Source: Bordetella parapertussis (GTDB lineage: Bacteria; Pseudomonadota; Gammaproteobacteria; Burkholderiales; Burkholderiaceae_D). From it: a stretch of 64,000 nt of DNA. The stretch covers positions 1 through 64,000 of the forward strand of contig CAMBFZ010000005.1 in NCBI GenBank assembly GCA_945866125.1, in the 5' to 3' direction. Of this stretch, positions 23,766 through 31,865 are shown in pieces. The stretch's first letter is position 1; every line of letters starts with the position of its first letter. A program made the translations under genes and the position numbers. The notes below the pieces were generated by a model. The model worked only from the letters and a program-made list of their open reading frames with translations. It ran no database searches and was not told where the DNA came from.

Positions 23766-24833
23766 ATGTATGAAGAATTCATGGGCACCAAGCCCGTTGC
23801 TGAAAGACAGAAAGTTGATTTACCCGCGCTGGCGCGCTACATGCAAGAGCATGTTGAAGGTTATAGCGGCGACTTAACGATTGAGCAATTCAAGGGTGGA
23901 CAATCCAACCCAACCTTTAAACTCACCGCAGGCAAGCACAGCTATGTACTGCGTACCAAGCCCGCGCCGGCTGCCAAACTGCTGCCCTCTGCGCATGCAA
24001 TCGAGCGCGAGTACCGCGTGATGGATGCCTTATCCAAGGCTGGCTTTCCGGCGGCGCGCCAATACGCACTGTGCAACGACGAAGACGTAATCGGTCGTGC
24101 CTTTTACGTCATGGAATTCATGGATGGTCGCGTACTGTGGGACCAGTCAATGCCAAATATGAGCCCCGCCGAACGTGCCGCGCATTACGACGAAATGAAT
24201 CGCGTCATCGCGCAACTCCACAGCATCGATTACCAAGCAATCGGGCTAGAGACCTATGGCAAGCCGGGTAATTACTTCGGTCGTCAGATCGAACGCTGGA
24301 CACGTCAGTACAAAGCCTCCGAGACCGAGCTGATTCCGGCCATGGAGCAACTCATCGAATGGCTGCCGCAGAATATACCGCCAGGTGAGCAAACAACCAT
24401 CGTGCATGGTGACTATCGCCTCGACAATATGATCTTTCATCCAACCGAGCCGCGCATCCTCGCGGTACTCGATTGGGAATTGTCGACACTCGGTCATCCG
24501 CTGGCCGATTTTTCCTATCACTGCATGAGCTGGCATATCGTACCGGGACTGTTTCGCGGGATTGCTGGGCTCGATCTCAAGGAACTCGGGATCCCGACCG
24601 AAGACGACTACATCGCCAAATACAGCGAGCGCACCGGCATCGCCATCAACAAAGACGATTTCCGTTTTTATCTGGCCTACAACATGTTCCGCATGGCCGG
24701 CATCCTGCAAGGGATCATGAAGCGCTATCAGGATGGGACTGCCGCGAGCGAGCAGGCACTACGCAGTGGACAGGCCGCAAGGCCAATGGCAGAGATGGGC
24801 TGGGACTACGCATCAGGAAAAAAAGCACTCTGA
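23766..24833 (+). CDS. APH-type phosphotransferase (ACAD10/LvaA-like)
   Basis: 355 residues from ATG 23766, nine bases after GGAG; a second ATG lies five codons on. The aminoglycoside-phosphotransferase fold has an N-lobe GQSNPTFKLTAG, the catalytic loop VHGDYRLDNMIFHP and the metal Asp in LAVLDWELSTLGHPLADF. In the ACAD10/11 and LvaA families this kinase phosphorylates 4-hydroxyacyl-CoAs. Directly next is an acyl-CoA dehydrogenase of the matching branch (33 bp away), so this is unlikely to be a resistance gene. Confidence 0.88.
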   Translation: MYEEFMGTKPVAERQKVDLPALARYMQEHVEGYSGDLTIEQFKGGQSNPTFKLTAGKHSYVLRTKPAPAAKLLPSAHAIEREYRVMDALSKAGFPAARQYALCNDEDVIGRAFYVMEFMDGRVLWDQSMPNMSPAERAAHYDEMNRVIAQLHSIDYQAIGLETYGKPGNYFGRQIERWTRQYKASETELIPAMEQLIEWLPQNIPPGEQTTIVHGDYRLDNMIFHPTEPRILAVLDWELSTLGHPLADFSYHCMSWHIVPGLFRGIAGLDLKELGIPTEDDYIAKYSERTGIAINKDDFRFYLAYNMFRMAGILQGIMKRYQDGTAASEQALRSGQAARPMAEMGWDYASGKKAL

Positions 24834-24866
24834 ACAACGCAATTAAATAACAAACGAGGAGACCAG

Positions 24867-26129
24867 ATGGAATTCGAATACTCAGCACGTTGCGCGACAC
24901 TGCGTGAAAAACTTTTGGCGTTCATGGATGAGCATATCTATCCTAACGAGCACGCGTACAAGCAAGAGGTCGACAACAACGGCAAAGAAAAAGGGAATCG
25001 CTGGCTGCCGACGCACATCATCGAAGAGCTCAAGCCGCTGGCACGCGAACAAGGCCTGTGGAATTTATTCCTGCCCAAGTCGGTGCGCGCGCCCGAAGGC
25101 CTGTCCAATCTCGACTATGCGCCGCTATGCGAAATCATGGGCCGCATTCCCTGGGCACCGGAAGTCTTCAACTGCTCCGCGCCTGATACCGGCAACATGG
25201 AGACCATTGAGCGTTACGGTAGCGAAGAACACAAACGCCAATGGTTAGAGCCACTGCTGCGCGGCGAGATTCGTTCTGCTTTTGCGATGACAGAGCCCGA
25301 TGTCGCGTCGTCAGACGCCACCAACATCGGCACCCGCATTGAGCGCGTGGGTGATGAGTACGTCATCAATGGCACCAAGTGGTGGATCTCTGGCGCAGGC
25401 GACCCGCGCTGCAAGATCTTTATCCTGATGGGCAAGACCGATCCGGAGGCAGCACGTCACTCGCAGCAGTCGATGATTTTGGTACCCGCCGATACCAAGG
25501 GTGTCGACATTAAGCGTCCGCTGTCGGTGTTTGGCTATGATGATGCGCCGCACGGCCATTGCGAAATTATTTTTGACAACGTCCGTGTACCCGCCTCCAA
25601 TATTTTATTGGGCGAAGGTCGCGGCTTCGAAATCGCCCAAGGCCGCCTCGGACCTGGCCGTATTCATCACTGCATGCGCGCCATCGGCACCGCTGAGCGG
25701 GCCCTTGAATTGATGTGCCGCCGTCTTGATTCCCGCACCGCGTTCGGTCGCAAAATCTCCGAGCAAGGCGTCTGGCGCGAGCGTATCGCCGAATCCCGCA
25801 TCATGATTGATAGCGCGCGACTACTGACACTCAAAGCGGCCTACATGATGGACACCGTTGGCAATAAATTTGCCAAGGCAGAGATCGCCATGATCAAAGT
25901 GCTGGCCCCAACGATGGCGCAAAAAATCATCGACTGGGCCATTCAGGCGCATGGTGGTGGCGGCGTATCGGATGATTTTCCGCTGGCGATGTTATGGGCA
26001 CACAACCGTACCTTGCGGATTGCAGACGGTCCGGACGAAGTACATCGCAACGCAATTGCCAAGCTCGAACTGTCGAAGTACGTCGGTCTGCCGGGCGAGT
26101 CGCTCGATCTGCCGGTCACCCGTTCCTGA
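24867..26129 (+). CDS. ACAD10/11-like acyl-CoA dehydrogenase
   Basis: 420 residues from ATG 24867 after GAGGAG. FAD-binding acyl-CoA dehydrogenase signatures are FAMTEPDVASSDATNI and the C-terminal QAHGGGGVSDDFPLA. At the site where MCAD-type enzymes carry the catalytic Glu (Y-E-G-T) this one has ADGPDEVHRN, as in the ACAD10/11 branch. Beside the kinase, a function in phosphate elimination from 4-phosphoacyl-CoA is plausible (inference). A strong terminator follows at 26164. Confidence 0.9.
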   Translation: MEFEYSARCATLREKLLAFMDEHIYPNEHAYKQEVDNNGKEKGNRWLPTHIIEELKPLAREQGLWNLFLPKSVRAPEGLSNLDYAPLCEIMGRIPWAPEVFNCSAPDTGNMETIERYGSEEHKRQWLEPLLRGEIRSAFAMTEPDVASSDATNIGTRIERVGDEYVINGTKWWISGAGDPRCKIFILMGKTDPEAARHSQQSMILVPADTKGVDIKRPLSVFGYDDAPHGHCEIIFDNVRVPASNILLGEGRGFEIAQGRLGPGRIHHCMRAIGTAERALELMCRRLDSRTAFGRKISEQGVWRERIAESRIMIDSARLLTLKAAYMMDTVGNKFAKAEIAMIKVLAPTMAQKIIDWAIQAHGGGGVSDDFPLAMLWAHNRTLRIADGPDEVHRNAIAKLELSKYVGLPGESLDLPVTRS

Positions 26130-26163
26130 TTGGAAAATCAGCGTCAGTTTGTAATGATTTAAC

Positions 26164-26188
26164 GCGCCGGATGATCCGGCGCTTTTTT
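26164..26188 (+). terminator. Rho-independent terminator after the acyl-CoA dehydrogenase
   Basis: Arms GCGCCGGA (26164-26171) and TCCGGCGC (26175-26182) with a 3-nt loop are followed by six T. It ends the plus-strand kinase-dehydrogenase transcript and separates it from the GST gene at 26206. Confidence 0.85.
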
Positions 26189-26205
26189 ATTCAGGAGAAT
26201 GCACG

Positions 26206-26898
26206 ATGATTGACTTGTATTCGATGGCGACGCCGAATGGCCACAAGGTTCACATCATGCTCGAAGAATGCGGGTTGCCGTACCGGGTGCATCATATCGA
26301 TATTGGTAAAGGCGATCAGTTCACACCCGAATTTTTAGCCATCTCACCGAACAACAAAATCCCGGCAATCGTCGACCCCAACGGCCCAGACGGCAAGCCC
26401 CTGTCACTCTTTGAGTCGGGTGCGATTTTGGTTTATCTGGCCAGCAAGGTCGACCGATTTTTGGGACACAGCACCCGCGAAAAATACACCGTACTGCAAT
26501 GGCTGATGTTCCAGATGGGCGGATTAGGTCCGATGCTGGGGCAAGCGCACCATTTTCGTATTTATGCGCCAGAGAAAATCGACTACGCGGTCAACCGTTA
26601 CACCAACGAAGCCAAGCGGCTCTACGGCGTACTCGACAAGCAGCTCTCGCAACACGCGTATCTGGCCGGCGATCACTACAGCATTGCCGATATCGCGTGC
26701 TTTCCCTGGACGCGCTCGTGGAACAATCAGGGCATTAGCTGGGACGATTATCCGCACGCCAAGCGGTGGTTTGACGTCATCAGCGAGCGCCCGGCAGTGC
26801 AGCGCGGGGTCGAGGTACTGACGGCCTTACGCAAACCCTTGATCGACCCCAAAGCGATGGAAATTTTATTTGGGAACACGCAGTACAACAAACGATAA
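26206..26898 (+). CDS. Nu-class-like glutathione S-transferase (YfcG type)
   Basis: 230 residues after the ribosome-binding site AGGAG. The N-domain begins MIDLYSMATPNGHKV, with ISPNNKIPAIVDPNGPDG and LFESGAILVYLA, the pattern of YfcG/YghU nu-class enzymes that reduce disulfides or peroxides. The C-domain has FQMGGLGPMLGQAHHF and IADIACFPW. Substrate not deducible. It is followed 10 bp later by a HAD hydrolase gene, so the two are co-transcribed. Confidence 0.93.
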   Translation: MIDLYSMATPNGHKVHIMLEECGLPYRVHHIDIGKGDQFTPEFLAISPNNKIPAIVDPNGPDGKPLSLFESGAILVYLASKVDRFLGHSTREKYTVLQWLMFQMGGLGPMLGQAHHFRIYAPEKIDYAVNRYTNEAKRLYGVLDKQLSQHAYLAGDHYSIADIACFPWTRSWNNQGISWDDYPHAKRWFDVISERPAVQRGVEVLTALRKPLIDPKAMEILFGNTQYNKR

Positions 26899-26908
26899 GG
26901 CGCCCATC

Positions 26909-27598
26909 GTGCACCCCAACATATTGGCATTTGATGTCTTTGGTACTGTCGTTGACTGGCACGGCTCGATTGCGCGCGAGGCCGAGCACTATCTGCCCGG
27001 GATTGATGGGGCGGCCTTTGCCAATGCCTGGCGCGCAGGCTATGTGCCGGCGATGGCCGAGGTACGGGATGGTCGCCGCGGCTGGACAAAAATCGATGAT
27101 CTGCACCGCCTGATATTGGATCGTATTCTGCTTGACTTCGGTGTCGCCCTCGAAGAAAGCCAGAAGCGGCAACTCAATCTGGCCTGGCACCGGCTTGATC
27201 CGTGGCCCGATACGGTGGCTGGCCTCACCCGACTCAAATCAGCTTTTACGATTGTCACCCTCTCCAACGGCAACCTGGGTTTGCTGGCCAATATGGCCAA
27301 GTTTGGTGGCCTGCCTTGGGATTTGATTTTGTCGGCCGAAGTCTTCGGTCATTACAAACCCGACCCCGAGACTTATCTTGGTGTCGGCCAGGTGTTTGAC
27401 GTGCCGCCGGAGGCGGTCATGATGGTCGCCACGCATGAAGATGATCTTGATGCAGCGCGTGCTTGCGGATTACAAACAGCCTACGTGCAACGCCCCCACG
27501 AGTATGGTGCCAGCGTGATCAAACCAGTCGGCGATATTGCGCGCTTTGCGGTGTGCGCGACAGATTTTATGGACCTGGCGGATCAGCTGATCCGCTAA
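26909..27598 (+). CDS. Haloacid dehalogenase type II-like HAD hydrolase
   Basis: 229 residues from GTG 26909 with TAAGG upstream. An in-frame GTG/ATG further upstream would overlap the GST gene. HAD motif I is LAFDVFGTVVDWHG with the nucleophile Asp, motif II is TLSNGN, the Lys lies in FGHYKPDPETY and the acidic pair in MMVATHEDDLDAAR. It resembles (S)-2-haloacid dehalogenases; dephosphorylation is also possible. It is in the same block as an APH-type kinase and an ACAD10-like dehydrogenase. Confidence 0.88.
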   Translation: MHPNILAFDVFGTVVDWHGSIAREAEHYLPGIDGAAFANAWRAGYVPAMAEVRDGRRGWTKIDDLHRLILDRILLDFGVALEESQKRQLNLAWHRLDPWPDTVAGLTRLKSAFTIVTLSNGNLGLLANMAKFGGLPWDLILSAEVFGHYKPDPETYLGVGQVFDVPPEAVMMVATHEDDLDAARACGLQTAYVQRPHEYGASVIKPVGDIARFAVCATDFMDLADQLIR

Positions 27599-27655
27599 TC
27601 CGCTGATCCACTAATAAGCACAGCACAACACCCCCATCACTAAGGAGACAACGCG

Positions 27656-28324
27656 ATGAAAACAGCATTAATTATTGGTGCCTCACGTGGCATCGGACTT
27701 GAACTCGTTCGCCAACTGCTCGCTGAACACTGGACCGTTCACGCAACGGCGAGAACCGACGATGCGCTGACCACACTCAAAACGATGGGTGCGCAGCCCC
27801 ACAAACTTGACGTGACTCATGCCGAATCGATTGCCGCGTTAGGGCCGCAAGTGGCTAGTGTTCCGCTTGATTTAGTCGTCTATGTTGCCGGCGTGGTGAG
27901 CGAATATAGCGGCGCCAATGTCGCGCCGACAGCAGCCGAATTCGATCGGGTCATGCACGCCAATGTGTTGGGTGCGATGCAGTGCATTCCTTTGCTAGCG
28001 CCAAAAGTTGAAGCAAGCGGTGGCAAATTTGTTTTCCTCACTAGCATGATGGGCAGTATCGGCGAATCCGATAACAGCATGGCTTGGCTCTATCGGGTCT
28101 CCAAAGCCGCGCTCAACATGGCAGTCAACAACGCCCGGTTTGATTTCCCGAAAGCGACCTTGATTGCCATCCATCCCGGCTGGGTGCAAACCGAGATGGG
28201 CGGTCCAAATGCCACGGTTACGCCAAAAGACAGCGTGGCGGGCATGCTGAAGGTCATCGGCGGCATGACGCTTGAAGACACGGGACGGTTTGTCGGCTTT
28301 GATGGAAAAAAATGGGCGTGGTAA
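27656..28324 (+). CDS. Short-chain dehydrogenase/reductase
   Basis: 222 residues from ATG 27656 after AAGGAG. The cofactor motif is GASRGIGLELV and the catalytic Tyr-x3-Lys is in WLYRVSKAALNMAVN; the active-site Ser is in LTSMMGSIGESDN. It is a classical-type NAD(P)H enzyme of unknown substrate. A run of near-identical ATCCGCT units at 27586-27612 precedes it. The gene ends 180 bp before the convergent maoC gene. Confidence 0.92.
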   Translation: MKTALIIGASRGIGLELVRQLLAEHWTVHATARTDDALTTLKTMGAQPHKLDVTHAESIAALGPQVASVPLDLVVYVAGVVSEYSGANVAPTAAEFDRVMHANVLGAMQCIPLLAPKVEASGGKFVFLTSMMGSIGESDNSMAWLYRVSKAALNMAVNNARFDFPKATLIAIHPGWVQTEMGGPNATVTPKDSVAGMLKVIGGMTLEDTGRFVGFDGKKWAW

Positions 28325-28402
28325 ATCGAGCGACAAATCAGGCCGGCGCGTGAAAAACGCCGGTACTACAAAATATAGAAGACACAACTATAGAAGATAC
28401 AA

Positions 28403-28448
28403 CGCAAGCGGCTGTGACCCGATGACAATCAGATCACAGCCGCTTGCG
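28403..28448. repeat. Perfect 15-bp inverted repeat between convergent genes
   Basis: CGCAAGCGGCTGTGA (28403-28417) and its exact reverse complement (28434-28448) flank a 16-nt spacer in the gap between the SDR and maoC 3' ends. No T run follows on the plus strand, and only a short T-rich tail on the minus strand. It may be a bidirectional terminator or a protein-binding palindrome. Confidence 0.7.
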
Positions 28449-28503
28449 CTACGCAAAAAAATCCTGCCCGACAGCCTTCACCTGCTGCCACCGAAACACC
28501 CGA

Positions 28504-28959
28504 CTAAAAATACCGCCGCAACACCGACTCGGCCACACAGGCCGGCTTTGCATTACCTTCCCGTTCCATCGTCACCTGCCACACCGTTTGTACCCCACCT
28601 TCAATTCTTTCCAGTGACAGCAAGCTAAATCGACCGCGCACACGACCGCCAACCAACATCGGTGCCGGGAAGCGCACTTTGTTCAAGCCATAATTGATAC
28701 TCATGGTGCCAAACGGGAGATCGATGACCTCTTCGATAAATTTTGGCAGCAACGACAAGGTTAAAAAACCATGCGCGATCGTGCCACCAAAAGGCGACTC
28801 GCGTTTTGCGCGATCGACATCCACATGAATCCATTGCGGGTCATCCGTGGCCTGCGCAAACTCATTGACCCGCTGCTGGCTAATCGTCAACCATTCTGAG
28901 ACTGCAATTTCATTACCGACTTCCGCTTCCAGTGCTTCAACAGACGCAAACGTGTGCAT
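28504..28959 (-). CDS. MaoC-like (R)-specific enoyl-CoA hydratase
   Basis: 151 residues from ATG 28959 after GGAAG; the open frame upstream belongs inside the neighbouring gene. The hot-dog fold hydratase motif is FAQATDDPQWIHVD with catalytic Asp and His, followed by GTIAHGFLTLSLLP. It would hydrate trans-2-enoyl-CoA to (R)-3-hydroxyacyl-CoA. It is the last gene of an operon with two acyl-CoA dehydrogenase subunits, so it plausibly acts on their product. Confidence 0.92.
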   Translation of the reverse strand: MHTFASVEALEAEVGNEIAVSEWLTISQQRVNEFAQATDDPQWIHVDVDRAKRESPFGGTIAHGFLTLSLLPKFIEEVIDLPFGTMSINYGLNKVRFPAPMLVGGRVRGRFSLLSLERIEGGVQTVWQVTMEREGNAKPACVAESVLRRYF

Positions 28960-28978
28960 CAGGCTTCCTTTCAATCCA

Positions 28979-30118
28979 TTACGCAGCGTGCCTAAAACCC
29001 GGCTGTGCTGCAAAGCGCGCCAGATGATGATCGGTGTCACCCAAGGTCAACTCAATCATCGACAAACGTTTGAAGTAATGTGCGGCCGGTAGTTCATCTG
29101 TTACGCCCATACCGCCATGCAGTTGTACCGCTTCTTGTGCAACGATTTTCAGTGCCTGACCAATCCGCGCTTTGGCCGCTGACACCGTGCGGCGTCGTTC
29201 GACCGGATCGGCCGAGCCCACTCTAACCGCAGCCAGCGTAGCCATCGAACGGGCCTGCTCAAGTTGCATGAACATCTCCGCCATCCGATGTTGCAATGCC
29301 TGAAATTTACCTAAGGGCGCACCAAATTGTTGACGTGTTTTCAAATAATCGAGCGTTGCTGCGCTCAAGGCTTCCATCGCCCCTAATGCTTCGGCGCACA
29401 GCAACGCAATGCCATAGTCAGTCGCAGCATCAAGCAGGGCCCAGCCGTGCCCTGCGCTACCCACTAACGCGCTGGCAGGTACCGTGACGTTTTTCAAAGC
29501 AATGTGCGCGGCCCGCATACCGTCATTGGTACGGTAATCACGGTAGGTGATTCCAGCACGATCAGCCGGCACCGCAAAGAGCGAAATACCATCAGTGTCT
29601 CGCTGCGCACCAGCAGTGCGGGCCGACACAATCAGACAACCCGCCTGCGCGCCATGCAACACCACACTCTTGGTGCCATCGATTACAAACCCGTCGCCAT
29701 TGACAACCGCGGTGGTGGCAATATCAAACAAGTCATAGCGCGACTGCTGCTCGCCCAGCGCGCAGGCCAGCTTCAATTCACCCGCAGCGACTTGCTCCAG
29801 CAAGTCGGGATGCTGACCCGACAATTTTAAAAACTCCACACCCAGCGCCGTCGCAAAAACAGGCTCGACAACCAGTGCGCGACCGAGCTCCTGCATCACC
29901 ACCATCATGTCGAGCGCCGAGCCATCGAAGCCCCCCTGCGCCTCGGGTACCGGCAAGGCCAGCACACCGAGTTCCGCGAGTGCCTGCCAGCTTGCCTCAG
30001 CGCTGCCACTACCGGCGTGAATCATTTTTTTACGCGCATCAAATCCATAATCTTTTTCAGCCCAGCGATGCACGGTGTCAGCGAGCTGCTGTTGTTCCGG
30101 TGTCAGGTCAAAGTCCAT
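28979..30118 (-). CDS. Acyl-CoA dehydrogenase, small subunit (PimD-like)
   Basis: 379 residues after GAGGACAGC, only 7 bp after the large-subunit stop. It shows acyl-CoA dehydrogenase architecture with VVLHGAQAGCLIVSAR, LAAVRVGSADPVERR and HGGMGVTDELPAAHYFKR. It lacks a YEGT-like catalytic segment, ending instead in TLGDTDHHLARFA, typical of the second subunit of heteromeric dehydrogenases such as pimeloyl-CoA dehydrogenase or FadE pairs. Partner: the 398-residue subunit immediately upstream. A paralogous pair lies at 58291-60607. Confidence 0.88.
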   Translation of the reverse strand: MDFDLTPEQQQLADTVHRWAEKDYGFDARKKMIHAGSGSAEASWQALAELGVLALPVPEAQGGFDGSALDMMVVMQELGRALVVEPVFATALGVEFLKLSGQHPDLLEQVAAGELKLACALGEQQSRYDLFDIATTAVVNGDGFVIDGTKSVVLHGAQAGCLIVSARTAGAQRDTDGISLFAVPADRAGITYRDYRTNDGMRAAHIALKNVTVPASALVGSAGHGWALLDAATDYGIALLCAEALGAMEALSAATLDYLKTRQQFGAPLGKFQALQHRMAEMFMQLEQARSMATLAAVRVGSADPVERRRTVSAAKARIGQALKIVAQEAVQLHGGMGVTDELPAAHYFKRLSMIELTLGDTDHHLARFAAQPGFRHAA

Positions 30119-30125
30119 GCTGTCC

Positions 30126-31322
30126 TCATAATCCCAAAATCATCTGGGTGATGATATTTTTTTGAATTTCATTCGAGCCACCGTAGATCGAGGTCTTGCG
30201 GTAGTTGAAGTAATACGGCACCAGCGGCGCGGCATCATCGTCACCTGCGGTGCTGTGTGCGATGGTGCCCTCGAGATAGTCCGGCTCAAACGGCAGACCC
30301 AGCGGTCCGACCGCCTCGACCATCAGCTCCGTCAAACGCTGCTGCACTTCGGTCCCTTTCACCTTCAGCATCGACGCCTCAGGTCCGGGCCCACGACGTT
30401 TTCCTTCTTGCGAGATAACACGCAAGACCGTCACCTCAAGTGCCATCAATTCGATCTCGAGTGCGGCAAGCTTGGTAGCAAAGAGCGGGTCATCAATCAA
30501 GGGCTTGCCGTTTTTATGCTGCTCCCCGGCGATGCGCTTAACGAAAACCAGCTCGCGTTTGGAACGGCCAACTGCCGCAATACCGGTGCGTTCGTGACCA
30601 AGTAAATACTTGGCATAGGTCCAGCCCTTGTTTTCTTCGCCGATCAAATTCGCAACCGGCACCCTGACCTTGTCAAAAAATACTTCATTGACTTCGTGGT
30701 CTTCATCCAGCGTGATGATGGGGCGCACCGTAATACCGGGCGTCTTCATGTCAATCAGCAGAAATGAAATTCCTTCTTGCTTGCGCACGCCGTTATCGGT
30801 GCGCACCAGACAAAACATCATGTCGGCGTGCTGCGCCAATGTGGTCCAGGTCTTTTGTCCGTTGACGACATAATGCTCGCCATCGCGCTCAGCGCGGGTC
30901 TTGAGCGAGGCCAGGTCAGAACCCGATCCAGGCTCTGAATAACCCTGACACCACCAGTCCTCACAAGACAAAATACGCGGCAGGTAGTGACGCTTTTGCG
31001 CGTCGTTGCCAAAGGCGATGATGACGGGAGCAACCATGTTCACGCCAAACGGCATGATGGCCGGGGTGCCAGCGCGCGCGCACTCCTCTTCCCAGATGTG
31101 CTGCTCTGCTTTGGACCAACCTGTGCCGCCGTGCTCAACTGGCCAGTTAGGCGCAACCCAGCCCTGTGCAGCGACGATCTTGTGCCAGCGCACGAAGTCG
31201 TCCTTGTTCAAGCGTTTGTGATTGAGCACTTTGTGCTGCAGATCGGCCGGCAAATTGGCTTGCAGCCATGCGCGCACCGTATCGCGAAACGCCAGCTCGG
31301 CTGGCGCGTAGTTCAAATCCAT
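30126..31322 (-). CDS. Acyl-CoA dehydrogenase, large subunit (PimC-like)
   Basis: 398 residues after GGAGACAACATC. Flavin-binding segments are WWCQGYSEPGSGSDLASLK and YVVNGQKTWTTLAQHADM; the C-terminus is YGGSNEIQKNIITQMILG. It resembles the large subunit of pimeloyl-CoA-type dehydrogenase. The downstream small subunit and MaoC hydratase make a short oxidation module. Its paralogue at 58291-59487 has identical length and near-identical motifs. Substrate uncertain: a dicarboxylyl-, branched- or steroid-side-chain acyl-CoA is possible. Confidence 0.88.
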   Translation of the reverse strand: MDLNYAPAELAFRDTVRAWLQANLPADLQHKVLNHKRLNKDDFVRWHKIVAAQGWVAPNWPVEHGGTGWSKAEQHIWEEECARAGTPAIMPFGVNMVAPVIIAFGNDAQKRHYLPRILSCEDWWCQGYSEPGSGSDLASLKTRAERDGEHYVVNGQKTWTTLAQHADMMFCLVRTDNGVRKQEGISFLLIDMKTPGITVRPIITLDEDHEVNEVFFDKVRVPVANLIGEENKGWTYAKYLLGHERTGIAAVGRSKRELVFVKRIAGEQHKNGKPLIDDPLFATKLAALEIELMALEVTVLRVISQEGKRRGPGPEASMLKVKGTEVQQRLTELMVEAVGPLGLPFEPDYLEGTIAHSTAGDDDAAPLVPYYFNYRKTSIYGGSNEIQKNIITQMILGL

Positions 31323-31396
31323 GATGTTGTCTCCGCCGGTTGATCTCGTTTAAAAGCACGACCGTTCGGATATTACACTACGGAACTAAAATCGGG

Positions 31397-31426
31397 GAAA
31401 AGGCGCAGCGCGCGCAGCGCTGCGCC
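31397..31426 (-). terminator. Terminator of the small lipoprotein gene
   Basis: GGCGCAGCGC (31402-31411) and GCGCTGCGCC (31417-31426) form a strong GC stem with a short loop. On the minus strand the stem is followed by TTTTCCCC. It sits directly after the lipoprotein stop codon and in front of pimC. Confidence 0.7.
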
Positions 31427-31432
31427 GGCCTA

Positions 31433-31558
31433 TCAGTTGATATACGAATGAAAGGCGTCCGGATGCTGAACCTGACCGGTTTGAGTCGACCGATCCGCGG
31501 GCAGATTACTGCAGGCGGCCAAGGCCAGCATCACTACAATCATTAAACATTTTTTCAT
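31433..31558 (-). CDS. Small lipoprotein of 41 residues, unknown function
   Basis: ATG at 31558, preceded at suitable spacing by AGAGGAA, opens a 41-residue frame ending in TGA at 31433. It begins MKKCLMIVVMLALAACSN: a charged start, a hydrophobic core and a lipobox L-A-A-C with Cys at 16. The 26-residue mature tail is hydrophilic (ending HPDAFHSYIN). A strong hairpin terminator follows. Gene structure therefore supports a real small outer- or inner-membrane lipoprotein. No family recognised; some resemble entericidin-like or other lysis-type small lipoproteins, but I see no specific match. Confidence 0.65.
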   Translation of the reverse strand: MKKCLMIVVMLALAACSNLPADRSTQTGQVQHPDAFHSYIN

Positions 31559-31865
31559 CAATTTCCTCTTTCTCATTTACAGGTTGGTCACATGCGAAAC
31601 GATCAATGCTAGATGCATAACAATCGGCATTGCTGCGTTTGGCGGACTTGCGTTCAGAGCCTGCGTGTTACTAATAGTTTCAAGGAAGGGACGTCATTTT
31701 TAATAAAATTTGAATTTCGATCTTTTGGGCGATTATCGCCGGCTCACTCGCTATATTAGGCTAGCAGATTCAATTATTTTTGTTGATGATTTGACCGATA
31801 AAAGAACACTGCCCCGCCTATGCTTGATTTTCATCAGCGTGTCTGATGGCGCGGCTGGTTTTTGT
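31559..31865. other. Intergenic stretch without recognisable gene
   Basis: This 307-bp gap between the MFS gene end and the small lipoprotein start is AT-leaning. It must hold the lipoprotein promoter. A small palindrome, CATCAG-CGTGT-CTGATG, lies near 31833. No ORF with a credible ribosome-binding site was seen. Confidence 0.5.
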
